Shown here: in pieces, positions 42,465 through 51,326 of the stretch
How positions within the stretch are numbered: the first letter of the stretch is position 1
How the letters are laid out: every line of letters starts with the position of its first letter
Assembly (NCBI GenBank): GCA_002309765.1
Contig: DBXY01000010.1
Span: forward strand, 5,808 to 69,807
Direction: 5' to 3'
Source of the DNA: Verrucomicrobia bacterium UBA1200
GTDB taxonomy: Bacteria > Verrucomicrobiota > Kiritimatiellia > RFP12 > UBA1067
Length of the DNA stretch: 64,000 nucleotides
Made by a program: the position numbers and the translations under genes
The notes under the pieces: model-generated
The model's input: only the letters and a program-made list of their open reading frames with translations
Told to the model about the DNA's origin: nothing
The model's database searches: none

Positions 42465-43385
42465 TCATTTGAGGTGACGTACTTGGCCGTTGCCCGACAC
42501 GGTACCGGAAAAAACGCAACCGGGGGCGAAATCCACCGAGGCGTTCTCTAGCATAATCAATCCGTCACCGCTGACGTTCTCCAAAGTTTCAATGGCGTCT
42601 TTTAATGCCAAAACCCCTTTGCCGCAAATCTTAACCGGATAACCCGGCGGCACCACGTCCTTAACCGCCAACGGAAACACTTTCCCCGCCGCAGTAAAAC
42701 GTTCCGCAGGCGCGACAAAACCATTTACACTGCCAACCGCAGTCCAATAAACGGTGTCTCCGATTTTGTGACCGATTTCCAATGTCCAGCTGTCAGGATC
42801 GCGGCCGATGGCATCGTTAGCGGTAACAAACGAATATCCGTTGAAAACCGCCTCAGAGCCGAACTCCACGGTAAACGGGTTTCGATAACATTTGGTTTTC
42901 AAATCGCCGTCGTACCCTTTGTCAACGCCTTCGTTCACCGCGCCGCCACCTTGCGGGCCGAAAGGCTTGGTACCGGCGGGAATCACCACCGGTTTGCCGT
43001 CCAAAAACAACCGGAACTCGCTAAACTGGGAACCGGATCCTGCCCATTCCGGCGCCCCCGCGTTCCCCGGGCGGGTTTTGGTTACGTTCCACCGCAAATA
43101 CTTGGCCGACACCGTAGCCGGACCTTGGTTTTGAGCCGAAATGCGGACCGTGCCCTCGCGGATTTCCAACCCCTGGTTGTTTAACAAGGCTCCGCACAGG
43201 TCTAACGTTCCCGGACCGGATTTTACCAGCACATCCCCGGAAAAACGCTTTTCCGGCCCATACTTAACGGTTTGAACGGCTGGCACATCTACGGTTTCCG
43301 AAAATACGGTAACGGCGAACATGGCCACGCCCAAAGCCATAAGATAATGGTTTCGCATAATCATTTGTTTCAAAAGTTTATTCAT
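42465..43385 (-). CDS. Secreted beta-strand-repeat/discoidin-like protein
   Basis: This 306-residue exported protein has a leader MNKLLKQMIMRNHYLMALGV followed by a hydrophobic stretch ending FSE. The start at 43385 has GGAG four bases upstream and overlaps the previous gene by eight bases. KSGPGTLDLCGALLNNQG then LEIREGTVRIS is an autotransporter-associated beta-strand (PATR) repeat. The middle (FSEFRLFLDGKPV, DLKTKCYRNPFTVEFG, NGYSFVTANDAIGRDPDSW) resembles discoidin/F5-8C-type carbohydrate-binding domains. It is likely a surface or matrix protein made together with the HzsA-like protein; function is unknown. Confidence 0.72.
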   Translation of the reverse strand: MNKLLKQMIMRNHYLMALGVAMFAVTVFSETVDVPAVQTVKYGPEKRFSGDVLVKSGPGTLDLCGALLNNQGLEIREGTVRISAQNQGPATVSAKYLRWNVTKTRPGNAGAPEWAGSGSQFSEFRLFLDGKPVVIPAGTKPFGPQGGGAVNEGVDKGYDGDLKTKCYRNPFTVEFGSEAVFNGYSFVTANDAIGRDPDSWTLEIGHKIGDTVYWTAVGSVNGFVAPAERFTAAGKVFPLAVKDVVPPGYPVKICGKGVLALKDAIETLENVSGDGLIMLENASVDFAPGCVFSGTVSGNGQVRHLK

Positions 43386-46300
43386 CGCACTCCAAAACCA
43401 CCCGGAAGCCCACATCATAAACCGTCTGCCACGGCTCATATCCAAGCCGGTACGAACTGGTGCCATCACGGGGACGGGATGCGAACGAACCGCCGCGCAC
43501 GGTTTTCTTGCGGCCGGAGGTGCCGTCGTTACGACCGTCAGACTCCAAATACGGATACGGCACATAATCGGAACGGGTCCACTCGCTCGCATTGCCGTGC
43601 ATATCGTACAGTCCCCAACGGTTGACGTTGGCCCGCCCGGTGAAATTGAGACAGAACCAGTCATCCTGCCAACGTTCTTCATGCAGCGGGAAATTCTGTT
43701 CGATACGGAAAGGATGGCGGACGCGAATATTCCCGCCGCCATTAAAGCCCACCACCTGATAACGCACATCCCGGTCGGCAAAGTTGGCATAACGAGAGAA
43801 ATCGTCGTCCAACCCGCCCCAAGGGAATGGGGTAGCGGTGCCGGACCTGGCCGCCCACTCCCATTGGGCCTCGGTAGGCAAATCCGCCTTTACGTTGCAG
43901 GTCTTAGATAGCCAGGCGCAAAAATCGCGCGCCCGATTCCAGCTAACCCGCATCACCGGCATCCGGCGGTGGTTGCCGACATGGCCGGGGAACACGTGAT
44001 CTTTGCCAAATTCGTCCTGATAACGCGAATCATGGTGAGGATCGAAAACGTTGTACTGCTGGTTCTGAATCTCCATTTCCGAAATCCAAAACGGTTTGGC
44101 GATCGTAACCGCCGCCAACGGAAATTCATCGGGATATCCTGAATCACTTCCCATCACAAACCGCCCGGCCGGGATCCGGCGGAAGGTAATCGATTGCCCA
44201 CCGCTAATAACCAGCGTCTTGGAGGTGACGGGAGCGAGTTCGTTAATCGCGCCCAACTGCGCGTCAGCGCTTTGCAGCTCGTTCATCGGCCACCCCGCCA
44301 ACGTCAGTTTTTCCGCCGGTTTCACCTGCGACGGAGCGACCGGCTTAATATCGCGCTTACCCACGACCGCCGCGTAACGGTCATGCTCTGCCTCGGGGTT
44401 GTCGTCATGGCCGGCATAAGCGATCTGAAGCTCCAGCCGACGTTTCACCTGATCAGGAACCGGAGCCTGAATCCAGTTGTCCGGCTTCTCCAACGACGGC
44501 GGATTCCATTTTCCGTAAAACGGACAGTTCAGGTCGATCCACTCGAAAATTTTGCGGAAATCTTCCGGCGCGACCTTAACCCCGTGGTGACCTTTGCGCA
44601 ACATCTGGACCAACGGACTGGTGGAAGCGTGGTAATCCATCGGCGGCAGCAACGTCACTTCCGATTCCGGGCCGGGGCGGTGAATATAGGGATGCAACAC
44701 CCGGTACGCTTCTTCCGCACTGCCCATCCAGAGCCGCTTGCCGTTCAACCCATTTGCGGCATAGCCGCCTTGGTCGGCTTTGGCCGCCGGCGATTTTTCC
44801 TTGTCGCCATGGCAGTTCATGCAATACTTGCGCACCAGCGGAAACATCTCATTGGCAAATCCCCAAGGGCGGACGCCATCGGCATCGGTGGGCGTGATCT
44901 TTTGTCCCTGCGGATGCTTTTCGTCCGCGATGGTCCGTTTCGTGTTGGGCAAAGATGTCCGATTGTCTTCATGACAACCGGTACACGAAATGCGTTCGCC
45001 CGGCATTCCCACGATCCATGACCGCATCAACTGCACGGCGCAACCGTCGGCATCGAGCGGCTGCAACGAAACCGGAGTGTTCGCCGGCATTTCAAAGCAG
45101 CAGCTTCCGTCTTCCTCGACATCCACCGTACCCAATATGCGTTTTACGTCCCAACTGGACTCCACCCGATCCAAACCGGTCTTGGAGTGTCCGCCGGTCT
45201 TGTGGTAGTTGTAATGGTAACTGAACAAACGGAGTTTTTTCACCAAACCACGGGGAATCCCCGCCAATCCCGGCCCGCTATAAATGTCGGCGACATGCAC
45301 ACTGCAGGTTTTAGCGCCCTTCACGGAACGGTCGGGAATCACCGGCGGGCGTTCTCGCGGCACAAAAGGTATCGCCTCAATATAAATCCCGTCATCCGCC
45401 TCGGCGATCAGCGTTATGTTGTCGAAGATATCGACCAGATAAATGCCCAGCAGCGCGTCATCGGCGCCTTTAACCGTAGCCAGAAAATATTTGGAATCCA
45501 GCGGCCAAGGATGAGAAAAATACGGCTTACCACGGGCGAACTGGTTCATGGTGTACGGGTCGGCCATATCCCCGGACACGTCCTGACCGTAACCAGGGAA
45601 TTCATGCACCAACCCGGTTTTCTCTTTCGGGAAGGTCTTGGCCGGAATGCGCAGCGTGTGCATCGCCGGTCCCCAATCACGGTCGGGAGGGTCGTAGCGG
45701 AACGGATAGTTGCGCGCCAACGTGGGGTCGACCAAAAAGAATCTGCCGATTTCCGCGCGGTCGTGGTGTCCTCCGGCAATCATCGTAATCAAATGCGAAT
45801 CGCCAGGGACGGAACGGGCGCAATAGAAGAAGGTCGGAACAAAAGAGTTGGAACCCCACATCGCCAGCTGCCCCACCCCGTCGGGGTTCATCGTCATCAG
45901 CACGCGCGACCAGTAGTGCGGCTGGTCGGAATATTCCCAACGGGTATAAATGATTCGTCCGTCGTGGGTGACGTTTGGGGTGTAGTCGGAGTCTTGCTCG
46001 TAAGTGAGCTGGCGGATTTCACCGGTCACGCGGTCCTTGCGGTACAGCACCGCCATCGGCATATTGCCGTCCTCGCACGGCAGAAACTGGTAAGCCGCGG
46101 TGCCGAGCATCACAAACTGGTCGGGGTTAGGAAGATAACAGGCATCCCACCACTGGATATCCATGTGTTCCGCCGGCGAAAGCAACTCCGGGGTCTGGTA
46201 AGGCGGTTGCGCGGATAATTTTGAAAAATCGGTTTTGATCTCATAAACGCCAAAGAGGTTGTTGGTGCCCCGGTAACCGGTAAAGAGAATCCTCGACGCG

Positions 46301-46869
46301 TCAAAGTCCAGATCAATGTCACGCACGATGGAGGTTCTGTCCTCCGGCTTGTAGAGGGGCTTAAACTCCGGCTTGCCGCGCAGATTCGAGAGCACCCCGA
46401 TCTCGTTTTCAAAACCATTGCGCGGGGCAACCATGTGGTTCTCGGCGTTTAACCCGGTCATACCCATGCTTCGACCGCCGAACGCGCCCCGCGGGTTGCC
46501 AAGCTTACGGTGAACGCAAAGAATCTGGTCGAAATCCAGCAGCGGGTTGGCGAGCATCGCCGCACGGTAACCCTCCACCGCCTTAACCGCCTCGGCGCAA
46601 CGCGCCGGATCGCCGCTCTTCAACGCTTTGCGTATCTCCTCCAAATTATTGACGAGCGTCTCTACCGTCTGATGGTGACGCTCCCACTCGTATTTGGGAT
46701 TGCGCTTCAAATCCGCCAATGCCCGGCGGGCGGCTTCAGGCTGAAACCAGCGCAACTGTTCTTGCGCCCGGCGCACCTCAGCGGCATCAGGGGTATCAGC
46801 GAAAAGACAACTCGACGACAAAGCCATCAATGTTAACGCCAGAAAGCACCCTAAATTCCCCTTAAACAT
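43378..46869 (-). CDS. HzsA-like secreted protein with two CXXCH haem sites and FGE-like domain
   Basis: This 1163-residue protein has a signal peptide (MFKGNLGCFLALTLMALSSS). Residues about 100-600 are a TolB/PD40-type propeller (DIDLDFDASRILFTGYRG, GRIIYTRWEYSDQP) resembling the hydrazine-synthase alpha middle domain family found in many PVC bacteria. CTGCH (629-633) and CMNCH (683-687) are c-type haem-binding sites. Residues about 895-1163 are FGE-like (IPAGRFVMGSDSGYPDEFP, DLPTEAQWEWAARSG, GLYDMHGNASEW), with neither FGE active-site cysteine after GGSF. GGGAGG five bases before ATG 46869 sets the start. Electron transfer or redox sensing outside the cytoplasm is inferred; no cytochrome maturation genes are in the window. 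Confidence 0.8.
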   Translation of the reverse strand: MFKGNLGCFLALTLMALSSSCLFADTPDAAEVRRAQEQLRWFQPEAARRALADLKRNPKYEWERHHQTVETLVNNLEEIRKALKSGDPARCAEAVKAVEGYRAAMLANPLLDFDQILCVHRKLGNPRGAFGGRSMGMTGLNAENHMVAPRNGFENEIGVLSNLRGKPEFKPLYKPEDRTSIVRDIDLDFDASRILFTGYRGTNNLFGVYEIKTDFSKLSAQPPYQTPELLSPAEHMDIQWWDACYLPNPDQFVMLGTAAYQFLPCEDGNMPMAVLYRKDRVTGEIRQLTYEQDSDYTPNVTHDGRIIYTRWEYSDQPHYWSRVLMTMNPDGVGQLAMWGSNSFVPTFFYCARSVPGDSHLITMIAGGHHDRAEIGRFFLVDPTLARNYPFRYDPPDRDWGPAMHTLRIPAKTFPKEKTGLVHEFPGYGQDVSGDMADPYTMNQFARGKPYFSHPWPLDSKYFLATVKGADDALLGIYLVDIFDNITLIAEADDGIYIEAIPFVPRERPPVIPDRSVKGAKTCSVHVADIYSGPGLAGIPRGLVKKLRLFSYHYNYHKTGGHSKTGLDRVESSWDVKRILGTVDVEEDGSCCFEMPANTPVSLQPLDADGCAVQLMRSWIVGMPGERISCTGCHEDNRTSLPNTKRTIADEKHPQGQKITPTDADGVRPWGFANEMFPLVRKYCMNCHGDKEKSPAAKADQGGYAANGLNGKRLWMGSAEEAYRVLHPYIHRPGPESEVTLLPPMDYHASTSPLVQMLRKGHHGVKVAPEDFRKIFEWIDLNCPFYGKWNPPSLEKPDNWIQAPVPDQVKRRLELQIAYAGHDDNPEAEHDRYAAVVGKRDIKPVAPSQVKPAEKLTLAGWPMNELQSADAQLGAINELAPVTSKTLVISGGQSITFRRIPAGRFVMGSDSGYPDEFPLAAVTIAKPFWISEMEIQNQQYNVFDPHHDSRYQDEFGKDHVFPGHVGNHRRMPVMRVSWNRARDFCAWLSKTCNVKADLPTEAQWEWAARSGTATPFPWGGLDDDFSRYANFADRDVRYQVVGFNGGGNIRVRHPFRIEQNFPLHEERWQDDWFCLNFTGRANVNRWGLYDMHGNASEWTRSDYVPYPYLESDGRNDGTSGRKKTVRGGSFASRPRDGTSSYRLGYEPWQTVYDVGFRVVLECDE

Positions 46870-46913
46870 ACCAACCTCCCCCCCGTTAATCCGCAATGCG
46901 GAACTAAAAACCG

Positions 46914-47813
46914 TCAATCCCGTAACGCCGGATCAAGCATATCCCGCAATGAATCCGCGAGATGGTTAAACACCAGCACCAGAAGGAAAATCGCCAGCGT
47001 AACAAAGGTCATCTCCCACCAAATGCCCTGCCACAGACGAAGCCGGGCATTGTTGATCATAATCCCCCACGACGGTTCTCCCTGCACCCCAATTCCCAAA
47101 AAGCTGATGAACACCTCGGTGGAAACCGAAGCCGGAAAACGGATTGAGAAAGCGATGAGAATAATATGCGACACATTGGGCAGAATATGGCGGAACATAA
47201 TCCGCCGGTCGCTGTAGCCCAGAACTTTTGCCGCCTGAACATAGGCCCGCGAACGGTGCTTGATGACTTCCCCGCGCACATTGCGGCAAACGCTCACCCA
47301 TGTGGTCAAACCGATGCCGAGATAAATGCCCAGCAACCCCTGCCCTACCACCATCGCGATGGCGAGGATAAAGAGCAGACCAGGCATGGAAGCCACCGTA
47401 GCGCACAGCCAAACCACCACACTATCCACTTTGCCGCCGCAATACCCGCCGAGACAGCCCAACAGCACCCCCAGCGGAATCGCGATAAGCGAGGTCATCA
47501 CCCCGACGTGAAACGCGATCCGGGTACCTTGGACCAGGCATTGCGCCACGTCCCGCCCAAGATTGTCGCTTCCGAGCAGGTACAGGGGCTGTTCAACGCC
47601 ATTAACCGGAGCGGGCCGGGTAAAACCGCGGCAGAACCACGGCGGCAGATAGCGCGACTGCTCGTGGACTTCGTTGTAAGGCGGAGTACGGTCTGCGGCA
47701 CGATAACGGCGGTAAACCACTTCACCGTAAATCGCCGCGCATGTGTACACCGCAATGACAATCAAACAAAGACGGGTTGACCACCGGCTCCAAAGTTTTC
47801 GCAAAATTTCCAT
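46914..47813 (-). CDS. ABC transporter permease, DppC/OppC family
   Basis: This 299-residue membrane protein has about six transmembrane helices, an N-terminal periplasmic segment (LPPWFCRGFTRPAPVNGV), LGSDNLGRDVAQCLVQGTRI, and the ATPase-docking EAA loop RAYVQAAKVLGYSDRRIMF. Members import or export peptides and related solutes together with an OppB-type permease, two ATPases and a binding protein; none of these are encoded in the window. It starts 10 bases after the TadB gene and is followed by the HzsA-like gene, an odd position. GGGGA four bases before the ATG at 47813 sets the start. Confidence 0.85.
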   Translation of the reverse strand: MEILRKLWSRWSTRLCLIVIAVYTCAAIYGEVVYRRYRAADRTPPYNEVHEQSRYLPPWFCRGFTRPAPVNGVEQPLYLLGSDNLGRDVAQCLVQGTRIAFHVGVMTSLIAIPLGVLLGCLGGYCGGKVDSVVVWLCATVASMPGLLFILAIAMVVGQGLLGIYLGIGLTTWVSVCRNVRGEVIKHRSRAYVQAAKVLGYSDRRIMFRHILPNVSHIILIAFSIRFPASVSTEVFISFLGIGVQGEPSWGIMINNARLRLWQGIWWEMTFVTLAIFLLVLVFNHLADSLRDMLDPALRD

Positions 47814-47823
47814 CGATTCCCCG

Positions 47824-48723
47824 CTACACGTCAATCTTGATGATCTTGCTGATAAAGAACCAACCCACGCAAATCAGCAGGATGGTGAGACCGATCGCAC
47901 CCATACCTTGGGCCGATTTAAAAAACGGCATCATCATCTCGGGTTTAATTACCGTCATCACACCGCCCAGCACCGCCGGCATGAGGGCGACGATAATACC
48001 CTGTATGCGGCCCTGAGCAGTAAGCGTTAGCACGCGCCGCTCGATCCGAAGCCGCTCGCGAATTGTCATGCCGATTTTATCGAAAATCTCCGTAAGGTTG
48101 CCGCCCGTCCGGCGGGCAATATCGATGGCGGTCACCACCAGCGTAAGGTCTTCCGATCCGACGCGCTGGTCCAAACTTTGCAACGCATCGTAAAAATTCA
48201 TTCCGACGCGCATCTGCTGAAGCATAACGCCGAACTCCTGCGAAATCGGCTTTTCGCCGTTCTGCACCACCGTCTCGAACGCCTGGTTGATGCTGAAGCC
48301 GGCCCGAAGCGCGTTGCTCATGCTGCTAAGAGCTTCAACCAGCTGCAAATTGAATGCGCGGCGCCGCCGCACCCGCAAATAGGCCACCAACCGGCTGGGA
48401 ACCATCAGCGCCAGCGAGCCGAAAAAAATCCCCAGCACCGCTCCCGCCGCGGTTGACACATAATTGGTCAGCGAAAAGAGCGGGATGAAACACAACAGGA
48501 ACAGCGCCGCGGCCGCCGCCCGGCCAATGTCCGCGATCTTTTTTGCCGGGATGAACAGGAACAGATCTTCAAACTGCCGCGCGGTATTCTCCGACATACT
48601 CTCCGAGTACGCGCCCGCGCTGGACTGTATGGTGTGGATTATCTGCCATCCGAACGCGCCGAACGCCAATCCCACCAACAGGGTCGCCCCCCATTTTAAC
48701 AGCATCAACCGGTTAGGATCCAT
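47824..48723 (-). CDS. tadB: TadB-type inner-membrane pilus assembly protein (T2SF)
   Basis: This 299-residue T2SF-domain protein has two N-terminal and two C-terminal membrane segments. NALRAGFSINQAFETVVQNG, GGNLTEIFDKIGMTIRERLR and TAQGRIQGIIVALMPAVLGG are typical of TadB. It forms the platform on which the Tad/Flp pilus ATPase acts. AGGAGG six bases before ATG 48723, which overlaps the CpaF gene end by 11 bases. A TadC partner, normally the next gene, is absent; an OppC-type permease follows instead. Confidence 0.85.
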   Translation of the reverse strand: MDPNRLMLLKWGATLLVGLAFGAFGWQIIHTIQSSAGAYSESMSENTARQFEDLFLFIPAKKIADIGRAAAAALFLLCFIPLFSLTNYVSTAAGAVLGIFFGSLALMVPSRLVAYLRVRRRRAFNLQLVEALSSMSNALRAGFSINQAFETVVQNGEKPISQEFGVMLQQMRVGMNFYDALQSLDQRVGSEDLTLVVTAIDIARRTGGNLTEIFDKIGMTIRERLRIERRVLTLTAQGRIQGIIVALMPAVLGGVMTVIKPEMMMPFFKSAQGMGAIGLTILLICVGWFFISKIIKIDV

Positions 48724-50482
48724 AGCGACCCTCCTGCTTCTCCGGATCGAATATGGACGGATCCAGCTCAAGACCGCGGCTCTTGAGATGCTCAAAGAAC
48801 GTCGGCATTGAGCCGGTCGGCATAAACCGCCCCTGCACCTTGCCGTTTTCGCTAATCCCGCTCTGCCGGAATTCAAACAGATCCTGCATCACAATCTGCT
48901 GGCCTTCCAGGCCAACGACTTCCGAAATGCAGCACACTTTACGCGACCCGTCGCTCATGCGCGATTCGTGCACAATTATATCCACCGCCGAGGCGATCTG
49001 CTCGCGGATGGCGCGCGAAGGCAACTCGATGCCGGACATAAGAACCATCGTCTCCAAACGCGAAATAACATCGCGCGGCGAGTTGGCGTGTACCGTGGTC
49101 AGCGATCCGTCATGGCCGGTGTTCATCGCCTGCAACATATCCAGCGATTCTCCGCCGCGGCACTCGCCAACTATAATCCGGTCGGGGCGCATACGCAACG
49201 AATTTCGCACCAAATCGCGAATGGTTATCGCGCCGCGACCTTCGATGTTGGGCGGCCTGGCCTCCAGCCGCACCACGTGCGGCTGCACCAACCGCAGTTC
49301 CGCCGCGTCCTCAATGGTTACGATACGGTCGGTGGGCGGAATAAATCCGCTCAACACGTTAAGCAGCGTAGTCTTACCGGAACCGGTACCGCCGGCGACC
49401 ACAATGTTTTTGCGCATTAAAACGCAAATCCGCAGGAAGTTCGCCGCATCGTATGTCCAGGTACCGAAATTAACCATATCCTCGGCGGTCAACGCCCGCT
49501 TGGCGAATTTACGGATGGTGATGCACGGACCAATCAGCGACAACGGCGCGATAATCGCGTTGACACGTGAACCGTCAGAAAGTCGGGCGTCAACGTAAGG
49601 CTGACTTTCGTCAATCCGCCGCCCCAACGGCGAAACAATCCGTTCAATCACCGCCAACACCGATTCGTCGTCAATGAAGGTCTGGTCGGTCAACTCCAGC
49701 TTTCCGTTACGCTCGACATAAACCTGCTGCGGACCGTTAACCATAATTTCGGTGATTGATTCGTCGGCGATGAAATCCTCCAACGGACCCAGCCGCATCG
49801 CTTCATCGTAAATCTCTTTTTCCAATCGGTTCGGGTCAATCGACTCCGGAAGCTTGTGGTTGCGCCGGACTTCGCTGATAATCGACCGGATGGTGTCGCG
49901 GACTTTGGATTGCATCTCCTCCGTGCCGACCCGCGCCGCGGTCATCCGCTTCAAATCCAACCGCTGCAACAGTTCGCCGTGGATTTGATTCTTGATTTCC
50001 CGGCGCAGCGCGACCATCGGATCGGTCGCCGCCTTGGCCGGAACGGGATCGGGCGTCAATTGCGGACGAGCCGCGCTCTGGTGTTCAGCGGACGGCAAAG
50101 CGGTTTCTGGCTCACCGTCATCTTCCGTTTCCCGCGCATCGCCGTATGCGGATGCCGAAACATCCTGCGGTTCAGGCGAGACTGCGGCACCAAGCCCGGC
50201 AACGCGCATCAGGCACGACCCGACACCGATTACCGAATCCGGACGCACCGGGACCGTTTCCTGAATCGGGACACCGTTAACGGTGGTGCCATTGCTCGAC
50301 CCCAGATCTTCAATCGTCGCCCCGGCATCGCGCAACGTCAGCAAAGCATGCCGGTCGCTGACGCCGGGATCGCGCAAACGGATCTTGCACGCCGGGCCGC
50401 GGCCGATGGTATAGATACCGCAAGGCAATTCGTAACTGTTGGCGGGCTGGCCGGGATAAGCGATATTCAAAGAGTATTTCAT
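48713..50482 (-). CDS. cpaF: FHA domain-CpaF/TadA pilus ATPase fusion
   Basis: This 589-residue protein starts with a forkhead-associated domain (about 1-95: YTIGRGPACKIRLRDPGVS, DRHALLTL, DLGSSNGTTVNG) that binds phosphothreonine peptides, then a disordered Pro/Ala/Glu linker (100-155). Residues about 160-560 are a secretion ATPase: ITEIMVNGPQQVYVERNGK, Walker A VVAGGTGSGKTTLLN (about 359-373), Asp box TIEDAAELRL, Walker B DRIIVGECRGGE and His box GHDGSLTTVHANS. It powers Tad pilus assembly. The FHA part suggests control by Ser/Thr phosphorylation. It lies three bases after cpaB. Confidence 0.92.
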   Translation of the reverse strand: MKYSLNIAYPGQPANSYELPCGIYTIGRGPACKIRLRDPGVSDRHALLTLRDAGATIEDLGSSNGTTVNGVPIQETVPVRPDSVIGVGSCLMRVAGLGAAVSPEPQDVSASAYGDARETEDDGEPETALPSAEHQSAARPQLTPDPVPAKAATDPMVALRREIKNQIHGELLQRLDLKRMTAARVGTEEMQSKVRDTIRSIISEVRRNHKLPESIDPNRLEKEIYDEAMRLGPLEDFIADESITEIMVNGPQQVYVERNGKLELTDQTFIDDESVLAVIERIVSPLGRRIDESQPYVDARLSDGSRVNAIIAPLSLIGPCITIRKFAKRALTAEDMVNFGTWTYDAANFLRICVLMRKNIVVAGGTGSGKTTLLNVLSGFIPPTDRIVTIEDAAELRLVQPHVVRLEARPPNIEGRGAITIRDLVRNSLRMRPDRIIVGECRGGESLDMLQAMNTGHDGSLTTVHANSPRDVISRLETMVLMSGIELPSRAIREQIASAVDIIVHESRMSDGSRKVCCISEVVGLEGQQIVMQDLFEFRQSGISENGKVQGRFMPTGSMPTFFEHLKSRGLELDPSIFDPEKQEGRYGS

Positions 50483-50485
50483 CGG

Positions 50486-51295
50486 CTACTTCCGAAGCAG
50501 GTTTTTCTGGCGCTGCGCGTTAAGCGTCTCGATCTCGTCCTGGATCATTTGGAAATCCACTCTGGGCAGTTTCTCTTCGTAATAAATGTCATCCGGGTTG
50601 CGCAACGCCAAGGAAATGCGGCCCTTGATCTGTTCGGCGAAAACCAGCATCTCCGCCTCGCGGGGCGAAACCTCAAGCGTCACCATGTTGTAGGAGGCGT
50701 TTGAACGGTTGCCGGACATGGGCAAGGTTTTGGCAGTCTCCCGCCCGGTCGCCAGCACCAAAACGTTCTGCATCATGGTCAACGTTACCAGCTCCATCTC
50801 GCCCTGAACCGTCTTGGACGGAAAAGAAAACGTGCCAAGCACGTCCACATGGTCGTTGGGTTTGACCATTCCGCTAACCGAACCAGAACCGCTGACATTG
50901 ACCGACAACGCCCGCATCCGGGACTTCACGTCCCGCGCCAGCCCGGAACTGTTGGGGTCTCCGCCCTCCACATCCGCCCAAAAAATCGCGGAACCTTCCT
51001 TGACGCCGCGAATGGTTTTACGTCCCACGAGCATCATCACATCTTCGGCTTTAACGGTGTGTCCCTCATAGCCGTCCTTAATCATTTTGATGCCGCCGAT
51101 GTCTTGCAGCGTCAACACCGTGCCAGACGGCAGGTCACGCTTGGCGGCCACCACATCGTACTTCACATGCTTGGCGTCAAAATCGCGCTTCCATTTCGCC
51201 ACCTCGTCATCCTTTGCGCTCAAGTAGGAATGGGTGATAAACGCGGCCAGCAACCCGATCGCCACCGAAACAATCAAAATCAATTTCTGCTTCAT
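50486..51295 (-). CDS. cpaB: Flp pilus assembly protein CpaB/RcpC
   Basis: This 269-residue protein is anchored by one N-terminal helix (LILIVSVAIGLLAAFI). A SAF domain follows (YDVVAAKRDLPSGTVLTLQD), then the RcpC/CpaB beta domain (RALSVNVSGSGSVSGMVKPN, DHVDVLGTF, VTLEVSPREAEMLVFAEQ). CpaB works in the periplasm with the CpaC secretin, which is not encoded here. It lies directly upstream of the FHA-CpaF gene and downstream of two small secreted pilus-type proteins. Confidence 0.88.
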   Translation of the reverse strand: MKQKLILIVSVAIGLLAAFITHSYLSAKDDEVAKWKRDFDAKHVKYDVVAAKRDLPSGTVLTLQDIGGIKMIKDGYEGHTVKAEDVMMLVGRKTIRGVKEGSAIFWADVEGGDPNSSGLARDVKSRMRALSVNVSGSGSVSGMVKPNDHVDVLGTFSFPSKTVQGEMELVTLTMMQNVLVLATGRETAKTLPMSGNRSNASYNMVTLEVSPREAEMLVFAEQIKGRISLALRNPDDIYYEEKLPRVDFQMIQDEIETLNAQRQKNLLRK

Positions 51296-51326
51296 CCGTA
51301 ACAGCTCCTTTCATCATCCAACAAAG

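Noticed and set aside
43378..46869. Anammox hydrazine synthase
   Set aside because: Only the propeller region resembles the alpha subunit; the beta and gamma subunits and hydrazine dehydrogenase are absent, and the gene content is that of a fermentative glycan degrader.
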